Source: Heterostelium multicystogenum
Taxonomy: Eukaryota; Evosea; Eumycetozoa; Acytosteliales; Acytosteliaceae
Length of the DNA stretch: 64,000 nucleotides
Reading direction: 5' to 3'
Assembly: GCA_003667245.1 (NCBI GenBank)
Contig: RCNN01000009.1
Span: forward strand, 119,897-183,896
The notes under the pieces were generated by a model that saw nothing but the letters and a program-made list of their open reading frames with translations, was not told the origin of the DNA and searched no databases. Made by a program: the position numbers and the translations under genes. Each line of letters begins with the position of its first letter. The stretch's first letter is position 1. This document shows, piece by piece, positions 1-11,276 of the stretch.

Positions 1-511
1 TGGTCAGGGTAGTGTTCTGGTTGACAGAGAAGCTTGCAAAGTTCTTGATCTTTGTACGAACGACCTCAATACCACGCTCATCAGATGCATTCAGCTCTAA
101 CACTCTTTCTTTATACAACTCTGGTCCAAACAGATCCATAGCAACTGCCAATATAGTCGAGGTTTTACCAGTACCTGGTGGTCCATAGAATAGCAAATGA
201 TGGTAACTATCAAAAGATGACAGGTAAGTTCAAACAGGTCGTCTCTCAGGTGCTAGCAAATCAACATCGATGCCACTTACATTTCCAGTTTCCAATGATC
301 TCTTTAGTGCTTTTACAACTTCATCTTGATGTGATACATCATCCACTGTTTTGGGTCTACTACAATATTACAACAACAACCATGGTTAACAATAAACAAC
401 TCTTCACACCTAAAAGACTCATCAGTTGTAGATCGATGCTTAAACTTACTATTTATTGACCCATGGTTCAACGGGTTTATAAGCTGAGGATTGATTCGAT
501 GATTTAGACAT
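1..511 (-). CDS. rfc4: Replication factor C subunit 4 (clamp loader), 5' part
   Basis: AAA+ ATPase subunit of the RFC clamp loader, which loads PCNA on primed DNA in the nucleus. The ATG is at 511-509. Exon 1 encodes [20 protein letters not shown] and splices into YRPKTVDDV (intron about 453-361). A second intron (about 266-197) precedes the Walker A motif [28 protein letters not shown] follows, a signature of RFC small subunits; the [18 protein letters not shown] wording fits RFC4 best. The Walker B and C-terminal parts lie beyond base 1. At the second splice site one extra base (near 192) must be removed to read LPHLLFYG, which is probably a sequencing indel. It shares a 325-bp promoter with the divergent Rif1 gene. 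Confidence 0.88.
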
Positions 512-635
512 GACTCCACTATATTTCCTTGGGTATATATTAGTATTATATTAAGTTAAACCAAGATGTTTATAATGTATACACTTGTAGTATTATGTTA
601 CTATGAAGATATTCATTAAAGTAAATTGGGTTGTG

Positions 636-643
636 CCCGCCAA
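636..643 (-). promoter_or_regulatory. E2F-like site TTGGCGGG
   Basis: The + strand reads CCCGCCAA; the minus strand TTGGCGGG fits the E2F/DP consensus (TTTSSCGC-like). It is GC-rich within a strongly AT-rich spacer, 125 bp upstream of the rfc4 ATG. Confidence 0.5.
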
Positions 644-704
644 TTTTTTAAAATTTGAAATTTGTCAAATTCATTGTTTTACAGGAATCCAAGAAAACAA
701 TTAG

Positions 705-713
705 TTGGCGAAA
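705..713 (+). promoter_or_regulatory. E2F-like site TTGGCGAAA
   Basis: TTGGCGAAA, a second E2F-like motif, lies about 125 bp upstream of the rif1 ATG in the same divergent promoter. Confidence 0.45.
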
Positions 714-836
714 TGCCACAGCAAATGCTCAGATTGGATTAGATTAGATTATTAGGTATATAAATATATATAATATATTGATTGAGATTACATTAGATTA
801 TTGGATTAATATGAAGTAAAGAAAATAGAGATAATC

Positions 837-3800
837 ATGGATCAGTATTAAAGGTTTTGGATTCATCTATTGGCAGCTCATCTACCTTGACAAAAGGAAC
901 TGCGCAGCAAAAGCAGGCCGCACTGGCTGAAGTCGAGAAAACATTTCGCTACGTTGATCACTTTGCTCAAGGACTCGGTGGAGAACGACGAGACTATCCC
1001 GTTCCTAAAGAACTCAACCAATGTCGGTTCATTCCTCAGGGTCTTCAACTATTACATCTCGTCGTCAAACAACCAACAAGGAAATGACAAGTTGGCGATC
1101 AGTTCACTGCGTTCGCTTGGATACTTCCTCTTCACACAGAGCATTGTGTCACTGCTTCTGGACAACCAGATTCGCGAAAATTTCGACACTTCTTGAGAAC
1201 ACCATTCAGATCACAAAGAAAAAGAACATTTGCAACTACGCTATTTGGTGTCTATCTTCTCAGTCATTGCCAAAGGACCAATCACCTCGAAATTGGCTCA
1301 GACCTACTGCAGCATTCTCGAGAATACTCCCTTTGGATCAAAGACCATCGAGCACGAGATTATTGTGTCTTTTACCAAAATTAATTCTCAAAATCCAGAT
1401 TTATTCGCGCAATCCCAACACATCTGGATTCCCATTCTGCTGAACAAACTCCTCAATACAGACACAACGAAACCAAAAGATAGTATAGATGCATCGTATG
1501 TATATAACTAAATATTAATATTAAACTAAATTGCAAAGTTGATTAATAATCTAATCCATATCTTTCCAGGTGTTCTGAAAAAATTGAAGATTTACTGAAA
1601 TCGTTGATTCTCCCAACTTCAACCTTCAATAAAAACGAGCAATTGAGGAAATCGCTACTGGACAATTTTCCAGATGCAATCGATAAGATGAATAAGCTCT
1701 ACGAGTCAACGAACCACGAATTATTTGCTATTAGAGTATGGGGATATTATGTATATTTCTTGGGAGAAGGTTTGTTCTCAAATAATGTGGTTATCAATAC
1801 TTTTTTGAAATTGCCAGAGGTATGTAATTTCAACTATCAACATCAATGCTCTCCAGTTACTAATCAAATAAACAACATAGAAAACCTTTGTACATACAAA
1901 TGAGAAAATTAGATATCAAACATTCCAGTCATGGAGATATTTAATTGACAGTATTCAACATGAGTCATTATTGATGCCAAAGAGATTGCTTTTAATTACA
2001 AGACCAATAGCAGCTGGATTCAAACAGACTGATGTTGATCAATCTTGCTTCCTTACTTGGATATACCTACTCTCTGTCATTGACTCGTCAAACATTGTCA
2101 ATCTTTTCCCTTATGTATTTGCACCTATTATTCCACTTGCACTCGAAGATACCAATTTCTCTCATTATTGTTTTATATTAGTTTGTTAGTATCCCAATTA
2201 ATCCACATTAAACTAAAGACCCGCCAACTAATTAATAATGTCCACTGATTATATATAGGTGTATTATTATCAAAAGAAAATTCAAGTTATAGCAACAAAT
2301 TAAAGTCGGATTTTCAAATAAGTTTGAAGTCATTCCCAGAGTTGAATGGACAATGGCTGCTTCAAAACTCAAGGTTTTTATCCAAGTAGTACAATATTTC
2401 AAAGATGGAGTTGGATCTGGAAATATCAGTTCTTCCGAAAAGATTAACGACTCAATGTCATTGGATAGTGGAACAGATCTTCTGTTAACATACCAACTAC
2501 GTGAGAGAATAGACATATGGAGTTCAATTCTCGAGCGAGTTGCATTGATAGACACCAAAGATGGTAATTCTGTTGCTATCATACAGTTGATATTGAAGTC
2601 AATGGAGTCAATAACAAAGAGTGCAATCGATTACACACTTTCACTTAAATCCACCTCCACCGACTTTATCACCCATTTCATCAAGAGTTTACACAATATT
2701 GCAATCAGATTGCTTCCTAAATCAATATTATATTCACAGGACTACAAAAACAGAAAAGTCAAACTATCAAATTAATGCCAATATGACACCATATGGTATG
2801 ATAGTAATACTTAATTATTCACTAACTGGAATACTAATACATTTTATTAAATAGATTTCATTTTGGTCAATATTGTTGAAGCTGGATTAAACAATAATTT
2901 ACACATTGAAGAATCACTTCTTCCAATTATAAATGAAGTTATTCAATATTCATGTTTCCAACTCACCAGATATTGTAAGTACATATTTAGTGTGGATTTC
3001 TTCAAAAATGTAATTAATAAACAACGTCATTATTTTAGTCGTCAAAGGTAAACTCTATTTTGGATGTATTATACAGTGCTCTATCTCAAAGAGAATTGAA
3101 TACCAACAATTTAAAGTTTATTATTCAAATTTGGATATATAAATTGTATGTTGATATTTATTTAGTATGTACAAAGTCATCCTGTTTTATTAATTGTCTT
3201 ATCAAGCATCCATTGTACAGAATTTTATTGATCGATCACAACAGACTTCATCCAATTCTATTGGAAACTCAAAACATACCAGCATTAAATCTATTTTACT
3301 TGGCCATTAAAAGTAATATCTCTAGTTAGTATTGGTGAAGCCCAAGATGAAACTTACGAAGACAAAGAAATGGCATCAATGTGCGATAGTTTAGTTCAAA
3401 GCTGGAAATCACTTTTACAATCGTTCCATAGATACCGCTCTATCCGTACTCCTTCCAATCCTCTTGTAGAGCAAATCATCACCGAAATTGAATCATCAAC
3501 TAAATGGAAAGATTCAGCTTACACTGAGGTATATGTTGGAGTTGTCTCAACACTGATATCAATTATAGATCCCAACCAAAATACTTCGACATCAAAAAAG
3601 AAGAATGATATTGAGACACAGTAAGTTGTTGATTGAAGATGTTAAAAAATTGATTCAAATCAACTAACTCCATCCATTCCAATTGTATAGATTCAATTAT
3701 ATATTTTCATTTATTAACAAGATACTCATGTTGGTCGAAGGTAATAAATATTTACCAGTTTTGTTGAGTCCTTTGATATCATTTGTGAAAAAGATACCAA

Positions 3801-4768
3801 ACTCAACCATATTGATCCTTTTTGTGAACGAAATGTCAGCTGCTCTCAATAGCATACTCAAGTGTGTCCAATCCGATTTGAGTATATCAGCTCAACACAA
3901 GGAGCAAATGGCAAGTATCAAAAAAGTGTGTACTCAATCTTGGCATTCTTTACTGGATGTCGCAAGCAAAGTGGTGGACAGTAATGAAAGCGGAGATCAA
4001 TTGCTACAAGCGATGAGTGATCTACTCAACACTGCTTTCTTATCTAAACAGACAATGATCACCGAGAAAACACTTGAGTTTTGGAACTCTACTTTTGGTC
4101 GTCGAAAGAGCCTTAATTACCCCTCAGCACTTTGGCCCACATTGAATGCAGTGGGCCGTAAGGTTGATATTAGACTGCCTCAGCGAGAGAGCAATGCAGA
4201 TGACAAAGGATACCATGCAGAAGCTACTCTTGGATCCTTCCAAGGATCCATCCAATTATTGCCGGAAATCAATATGCTTCCTGAAGCACAATTCGACCGT
4301 GATCACATTCTAAATAGAAATAGCAAAGAAAGAAAGGACAGCAAAACAATCAACAACAAAACTGGAAATGGTATAAAGGCAACAAATACAGAGAAAGAAA
4401 AGAATGACATCCAGCCACTCAAGAGAATGAGAACATCTATTGAGGATGATGAAGAAACTGATCAAGATGAGACAAAAGAGATATTGGTAATAGATTCACC
4501 TATCCAACCTTTAAAGAAGAGTTCTCAGGTTTCAAGTGCAAATAGCTCACCAATATTTCCACTGGCACTGGTCGATACTAATGACAAACAAAATCTGACA
4601 ATGGAAGCCTATCAGAAAGATGAAGACATCAAGACTCAATTGGCTATGATCTCTACATTGAATTTTGATAACATAAACAGTCAGTCACTTTTAGAATTCC
4701 AAGGACTTGCACTATTAATCGCCAACGAAATCAATGGTGCTTTACACAAAAGATATTCAAAGAAGTAA
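837..4768 (+). CDS. rif1: Rif1-like HEAT-repeat protein
   Basis: Homologue of Rif1, which controls replication timing and double-strand-break repair by bringing PP1 to chromatin. The diagnostic N-terminal segments can be read across exons: SLRSLGYFLFTQ, KKKNICNYAIWCLSSQSLP (matching the vertebrate YALWVISKQTFP segment), RVWGYYVYFLGEGLF, SWRYLIDSIQHESLL and LEFWNSTFG. Five or more introns are visible (for example about 1497-1570, 1819-1929, 3621-3690). The last exon encodes an acidic/basic tail and ends HKRYSKK. A literal SILK tetrapeptide (a PP1-docking motif type) occurs in the last exon. The first exon needs frame changes near 850, 950, 1190 and 1268 to stay in register. At roughly 1,100-1,200 residues it lacks the long C-terminal half of vertebrate RIF1. 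Confidence 0.75.
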
Positions 4769-4798
4769 TAAATCAGTTTATTTAAAATACACAGAAGG

Positions 4799-6701
4799 CT
4801 ATTGTTCAAATATTATCGATCCACAATCGAATCTTTCAAGGGAATCACGCACAAAGAATGGGTACCAACGGTTCTCTTCTATAGAGTATCGGTGGTTTTT
4901 AAATTTAAGACCACCCATAACGTAGAGTGACGATGAGTCGTTGCCATCCGAATCCAATTTCCTGTGGTAAACCATAGAAAGGAAGTAGGTTGTTGCCATA
5001 GGAACAGGTGCGAGATGGTGAGCCTGATTAGTTTCAATGTTGTATCGAATGAAGGCATTATCACCTCTGGGAATGAGGTAGAGATTACCATTTCCATCTG
5101 TACAAGCAACTCGGGTTCTTAAGAATAGTTTGTGCGAGAGGGCTTCCTCAAAGGTTTTTGTTGGCGATGTTGAATTTCAATATATGTCCTTTCTTCTGAT
5201 TCCAGCAAACAGAGTAGATAGTACCATTTCTATATACAGATATGGTGTGAGTTCCAGCCTGGGGAGTCGGTGGTATTTCTCAAATATCTTAGTTCTGATG
5301 TTGAATCTGTCTATTCTGTCCAAAAATCGGATCGAATCTGTCTTGCCTCCCATCAAGTAGATGTAGTCTTTGGCCATCGTAGCAAGCCGATATAAAATAG
5401 CCACCCTCGATTCCGTTCATTTCACCGATGTATTCAATGGATTTTGGTGATTGTAGAGTAGATACAGTAACTTGATTTATGTGAGTTTCCTCCAAAAGCA
5501 TAGATATTTTCACCAATGGTGACCATCGAGTTGAATGTTCCGATTAGACTGTACTTTAGCTGGTATGTGTCGACAATCTTGTTGTTTCTATTATTTACAT
5601 CGACTAAGGATACACCTCCGCCATCATCATCATAGAAGGCCGAAAATATATATGGACTTGTCGATTGTATCGATGAAGAGTCGGTTGTGGTGCTTTCAGA
5701 CGATTTAATAACTTTCATAGATTGTCTTATGACTCGGGGTACGTCAACATTGCTATTGACATTGAATTCATATTGGTTGAACTCCACTGAGTTGATTGGT
5801 CTATTGAATTTAAAACGATCGTTATACTTGTAGATCAAGTCAAACAGCAATGATTCAGTGTTTCCGCCGTACTGCTCATTCAAGACTACACTTAAGGTTT
5901 CATCATGATAGATATTCTCGAATATTCTGTTCTTATTTGCAGCTACAAAAGAGTCCAAAGAATCAGTTGATCTAATTGCCTTAATGATATGACTATGGTC
6001 AGCAAAGTTTTCATCCTCGCCACCTTCAACACTGATTGCGGATGACGAAGCAGTTGAGTTAGAGTCTGAACTTGACTCTTCTGCATTTGGATTTGAATTA
6101 GATATTTCATCATTGATTTTAAATAATATTGACTAGCTCCTTTAGCTCTTCTATGTTGGCAGCGCACTGTTGCTTAATTTCAGCTTGATCATCAACAACT
6201 GGCTTCTTCAATCTATGCTCTTCCGTAATGAGAAATTGATGTAGCTGTCTAAAATGAGAAGCGATCTTCTCCTCAGTCCCCTCCAGTGTTTGTAAATGTA
6301 GAGTTGATTTTTTCAATGCCGTCCACAGCTGAGATACTCGCGAGGAAATGTAGCACGCCGATCCTATACCGCCATCGCCACTAACATTGCTGCTATTATT
6401 ATTATTGTTGCTATTGCTCACATTGGTAGGTTGGCATTGAGCGGAAAGAGAACACGCCAAGCTACTCCTTAACTCGTCGATATCCTGGCAGTAGCGATTG
6501 TGCTCGATAAAACTCTTTATTGTGTGCATGATAACACTTTGAGCAGAGCAAACGATTGCACGGATGGCAGATATACTCAAAATCTCTTCTATGTTGAGAA
6601 CAACTAAATTTTTCATTCACCACTCTGCTTTCGCCAATACTTGATGCAAAGCTACTGAACACCTCACTCCCACTGCAACTGCTTGCACTATCACTATTCA
6701 T
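4799..6701 (-). CDS. B-box zinc-finger protein with kelch-like propeller
   Basis: The ATG is at 6701-6699. A Ser-rich start leads into a B-box (CSQHRRDFEYICHPCNRLLCSKC), then a helical segment (FRQLHQFLITEEHRLKKP) typical of B-box/coiled-coil proteins. The C-terminal half carries kelch-type strands: IYAFGGN, YLMGGKTDSIRFLDRID, LYLIPRGDNAFIRYN and LYVMGGLKFKNHRYS. Similar B-box/kelch proteins are numerous in dictyostelids; substrate and partner are unknown. A one-base shift at about 6530 inside the B-box, and further shifts between about 5110 and 5520, are required. An (NNN)n/GGG tract lies near 6360-6420. The call of the fold is good; the function is not assigned. Confidence 0.68.
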
Positions 6702-7264
6702 AATTAACGCGTTACTACTACTACTACTACTTACTACTACTACTACTACTTCTTCTCTCTACTGCTGCTGCTTCTTTGTTTGTACCAATAAAAGAATAAA
6801 TCAAAACTTAAGATGTTGATCAATCACCCGATCTCAAATCAAACAATCAGAACAAAATTAATTTTCAATATTACATTCTTTTACATGTATCAAACCCATT
6901 TTCTTAAGGTAGTGGCTCATTAGTAACTTTATATTCATCTAGTCTTGTAAAACTTGAAATTTTCAGATATAAATATAATGTGCTATGTTGTGTATAGAAT
7001 ATTTAGACGATAATTGACACCACAAACACAGTCAACATATTAAGGGTAACTACACACTAAATTTCGGATAATCTGATAGGCAAACACACTAAAAATCTGG
7101 CAAAAATAACAAAAATAGTTTGAGTTCTGTGAATTTTCTGAATCAATTTATCACCAAAAATGCACCTTTAAATGAAAAAGAACTATTTATAACCAAATCA
7201 GTAGTGTTTTTCCTTCAAAATAATAACAATAATAATAATAAACAAAAAACTTATTTAGTTGAAA
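6702..7264. other. Divergent spacer with ACT/TAC microsatellite
   Basis: Non-coding AT-rich spacer between the B-box gene (minus) and the PhyH gene (plus). It starts with a TAC/ACT triplet repeat (about 6711-6760) and ends with AAT repeats just before the PhyH ATG. No RNA gene was seen. Confidence 0.6.
6711..6752. repeat. (TAC)n/(ACT)n microsatellite
   Basis: Interrupted ACT/TAC triplet tract immediately upstream of the ATG of the B-box gene, so probably in its 5' UTR. Confidence 0.8.
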
Positions 7265-7279
7265 ATGTCAAAGAGTAAA

Positions 7280-7315
<36 letters not shown>

Positions 7316-8373
7316 GTAGATTTTGATTTCGATGTGCTGAAAGAATTTGTAATACCGGTCGATGGTGATGGATACAGTCTATCGTTTTCATTAGATGAAT
7401 TTTCAAGTGATTCCGCTGATATCAATAGAAATCCAAGATTGTTCTTTAAGCATTTCGGTTTTCTAGTTGTAAGGGATGTGCTTACACCGGAAGACGCCGA
7501 CAATACCGCGTCGGAGATATTCGATATCATCGAGAAAAAGTCACCGGCCTTCAAGAGAAACGATCGATCGACATGGGACCACTTCCCAACGAGGAATCGA
7601 TCCCACAGTACGGAAGTCCATCGCGTCCACCCATTTTCACACGTCAATTCCTCATGAATCGACAAAATCCAAAAGTCTGTAGAGTGTTTGCCGAACTGCT
7701 TGGAACCAATGACCTTATGGTGAATAACGATCGATGCTGCTTCTTTCGTCCAACTAAGCCAGATGGCAGTGGCTTGATCGCCAAGCCAGAGTGGTCGACC
7801 AAGAGCAATTTACATTTGGACATGAACCCATTCAACTGGATGGGTGACGGTTCAGCCTGCAGAAATGAGCTCGCAGCACTTCGTTACAGCAAGCTCGGCG
7901 AGTTCATCCAAGAAAACAACCAGCCAAGTTGCCACGACGGTGTTCAGCTCCAAGGTGTGCTGAACCTGCTCGATAACCACGAGCTCGACGGTGGCTACTG
8001 TGTGGTACCAGGCTTCAATCACTTTTTCCGTGAGTATTTCAAGAACAAGAAGCCAGAGTTTACAGCAGTATCGTGGAACTGGCAAACCAAAGACCCCCTC
8101 TTCAAGTTTGCCAAGCGTATATCGATGCGTAAAGGTTCTATGGTTGTGTGGGATCAAACCATGCCACACGGATCACTCAACAACCAGTCTGCAATGCCAA
8201 GAATGGCACAATTCATCAAGATTTTCCCTACCTCAACAGTTTCTCAAGAGCGATACAAGAGTCGTGCTGATGTTGTTTCAGTGATAGTCCAATCAATACC
8301 AGATTTCCCTCTCACAAAACTAGGTGCAGGTCTTTTTGGTATTAAAGAAAAGAATTTAAAAACAATTGATTGA
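7265..8373 (+). CDS. Phytanoyl-CoA dioxygenase (PhyH)-family Fe(II)/2-oxoglutarate oxygenase
   Basis: Non-heme iron, 2-oxoglutarate-dependent oxygenase. The sequence opens MSKSKN followed by an AAT-encoded poly-Asn tract, then FFKHFGFLVVRDVLTPEDAD, the usual N-terminal PhyH strand-helix. The iron ligands are visible as HLDMNP (HxD) and the distal His in MPHGSLNN; the Arg in PRMAQFIK is the likely 2-oxoglutarate anchor. The tail is LFGIKEKNLKTID. A frame change is needed near 7570, around STWGPLPNEESIP, after which the frame is open for 266 codons to the TGA. The substrate cannot be told from sequence: PhyH relatives act on fatty acyl-CoA, small metabolites or proteins. No intron is evident. 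Confidence 0.75.
7279..7314 (+). repeat. (AAT)n poly-Asn microsatellite
   Basis: An AAT tract encoding the N-terminal poly-Asn run of the PhyH-family protein, a hallmark of dictyostelid coding regions. Confidence 0.85.
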
Positions 8374-9836
8374 GAGTATCCATTCAGTTGTATCAAAACA
8401 ATAAATTTAGGAAAAGATGTAAATAATAACTTATTTGTAGTGACTATAGTTATTATGTATTGACATTGTCATTCTATACTCCAAAGTTAGTACAGTAGTA
8501 AATTGTAATAATAATATTGATTTATATTCTATTAAATTCAAAGTGAAGTAGTAGTGCCATTTGGGTGGAATTAGAACGAAAGAGACTCTTTGATTTAGAA
8601 AGGAAAAATGATTTTGTTTGGTGTCTTTGTTTAAATTGTAGACTGGCAGAAGTTGTTGTTCAAAACTCGTACCTTCAAATTAATTAATTAGGAAATGTTA
8701 TATTTTTCATCTAGATTACTATAAAGAGACATTATTGGAATATGTCTAAATTCACTCTATTTCATATACTATCATCAAACAGATGGGGTAATAGGGGCAA
8801 TATCAACTTCACAATAAAAGATAACCACTTCTCATCACTTAACATAATTACTAATTATCATATAAATTTTTGTAAGTATATATACATATAAATACATAGA
8901 TTATTGTTAAAGTTATTCAAAATGATAAACATGTAGCCATGTGCTTACTTCTATTAAAACTCATGCTATTTCACAGCACTCCAATAACAATCCTCAATGT
9001 TACTTACTCTCCATTAGTATAAAAAATTGGTGCTATTAAAGTTGTAACCACAGCACTTAAAATCTTATCTATATGTTTGATAGGATTATGATATGAACAC
9101 ACACACACATACACACCATTATAATAGGTATTTTACTATAATAACTATGCTGTGCAATATGTGGGTACATATGGTATGTTGTTTTGCTTTGTATAATGGA
9201 TTTGACCAACCATTAACATGACCAAACCAAAACCTGACTATTTAGTTTATGAATCGTCTCGACTCTTAACTGTGATACAAAATACTATAAATAAAAGATA
9301 TCCTTAGAATTTTGAAACATTATCTATTATGGTTGGTTTTGATTGATTTGGTTATGTCGGATCCGTTTAGTATTGAAGTTGGTGATGATAAAATTAATAT
9401 ACAAGTTTAATGGCTATTGTTATTGGTGTACATCGATGGTGTCAACCAATTAGCTATATTCTATTACTCATAAGCTTTGTTGTGGTGTATTTAATTAATA
9501 AGTTTATATTTAAATTATTCAAGTATATAGATACTTATTAATAATTCTATTTCCATTATTAAATTTGATTGCTTCGAAGATTGAAGTTGATCTAATACCA
9601 TTCATATTCCACTTCACACCCACCCACCACTTCAAGATTGATTGATCTTTAGTTGACAACAACCTGTGTTTCTGTTTGATTGGTGATAATATTGATGATG
9701 ATGATGATGATAAATAATAGAACATCCTAGGATATTTTCAGCTAAATCATCATCATTATTCATATGTTGAACTAAATACTAAAACAAAGAATTCTAAAGC
9801 AACTACAGTAAAACCTATAGTTTAATAAAACAAGTC
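8374..9836. other. Intergenic region, no gene seen
   Basis: About 1.46 kb of AT-rich DNA between two plus-strand genes. It contains a short CA-rich run (about 9098-9117) and a GAT repeat near 9695-9712. Short open frames here have no recognisable domain and look like chance. Confidence 0.6.
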
Positions 9837-10582
9837 ATGTCGACAAGTAAAGATCAACCAAACATTGTTACACTCTCGGTAATTGGAACTGCTGGAAGAG
9901 ATCCCAACAAAACATTGACAAACGAACACTTTAGGTATATGTGCGATATATTGAATCACTTTATAGAATCACATCATTTAACAGAAGGAGGTAAACAGCT
10001 GGTGGTAGTAAGTGGTGGTTCCGCATGGGCAGGTCAGTAACACTATTAATATACTACTAATCTATAACTAGCTATTAATTCTGTTGTTGGTTCTTATTAT
10101 TAAACTTTAAAGACCACGTAGCTGTAGATACATTTCTAAAGAATCCGAATAAATTTAAATTGGTGCTTTATCTCCCGTGTCCGATCGTCGAAACTGAAAT
10201 AGAGATAGATAAAGACAATCACACCGGTGCAGGGTGTGTTCACTCAGTAAAAGGGTATCAATATCTCGATACTGGCAGTCTGGATTGGTATAAGAATCCA
10301 GGAAGAATTTCAAACTTTTATCATAACCAATTTAAAAAAGTAATAGGACGCGATCCTATTGCCGAGATAGTAGAAGCGAAAGAAAAAGGAGCAATTTTAG
10401 ATACATCTTCCAATGGTTTCTCTGCTAGGAATACCAAAGTATCACAATCCGACATTATTCTCGCATTTTCATTTAGTGAGGGTAACAAACCCGAATTAGG
10501 AGGAACACTCGATACATGGAATAAATCAACATCAACCCAGAAATATCATTATTCATTAGCCAAAATACCATTTCACTCCTAA
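9837..10582 (+). CDS. SLOG/YpsA-like predicted nucleotide-binding protein
   Basis: A two-exon gene that splices exactly (exon 1 9837-10032, exon 2 10113-10582), giving 221 residues. After TLSVIGTAGRD comes QLVVVSGGSAWADHVAVDTFL, matching the SGG-x-GAD nucleotide-binding loop of SLOG/YspA (DUF2493-like) proteins. The C-terminal half has ARNTKVSQSDIILAF and GGTLDTWN, the conserved 'R/N..SD..I..GGT..T' end of the fold. SLOG domains bind nucleotide-like ligands in signalling or conflict settings; I recall similar proteins in giant viruses and fungi. Promoter DNA is on the 5' side with a clean ATG after AAGTC. The biological ligand is unknown. Confidence 0.62.
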
Positions 10583-11276
10583 GAGGTAAGATGGGATCGA
10601 TAAGTGAATAATAATAATAATAATAATAATAATAGTAAAACAACAACTTAAAATAAAACTTGTAAACAATACTAATTTTATCATTTGGCCTTTTGTTTGT
10701 GTTTTTGTTTTTTTGATGAAAGAAAACAACATATCCTTATTAATATAATCAATCAAATCAATCAAACATAATCTTATCTAATCTATTATTATTATTTTTA
10801 TTGTTTGAATGTTTATTTTCAGGCTTTTAGAAGTAGGGTTAGGGATGCTTGTTTAACAAAAATAACAATCAATCATTCTTTTTTTAGCAAAAAGTGTGGG
10901 GAGATCTTTAACTCACCACATCAACCCTCAGTAACCTCCCGTGATTAATTATAGGTTATTTTAATTCCTGACATATCTTTTATCGATACAGGCAAGAGTT
11001 CTTTAAGATCAGTTATAAGTTTAGTTAGTTTCATTAATAACACTATTCAAAATAAACTAATCATGACAGGTTTCTCCCAGTGTAAACTAAACTTAAACTA
11101 CATCTATCATCATCAACATTCTTTCACTTAATTTACTATCATCATTCTAATTATTAATGAATTGGTTCATTTTGAATATCAATACTCTATTTCCTTCAAA
11201 GTCTTAGATATAGTTAATTATAATTATAAGTCTTATTTGTTTCCAACTTTGTGTCTGATATTTCCAAATTTGAAAA
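10583..11276. other. Intergenic region with AAT repeat
   Basis: AT-rich spacer. An (AAT)n tract (about 10607-10633) lies in the likely 3' UTR of the SLOG gene. No coding signal was seen in the rest. Confidence 0.6.

Larger units (their letters stand above)
512..836. promoter_or_regulatory. Divergent promoter between rfc4 and rif1
   Basis: A short AT-rich spacer between two ATGs pointing away from each other. It holds two E2F-like sites (636-643 and 705-713) plus a run of GATTAGATT-like direct repeats at about 737-805. Shared control of two replication genes is an inference from this arrangement. Confidence 0.6.

Noticed and set aside
9519..9725. 68-residue minus-strand frame with Ser/Asp runs
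   Set aside because: Its Ser-rich part is the complement of a GAT microsatellite; no other support.
10835..10850. AGGGTTAGGG, telomere-like
   Set aside because: A single copy inside an intergenic region; no tandem array, so chance is the simplest reading.
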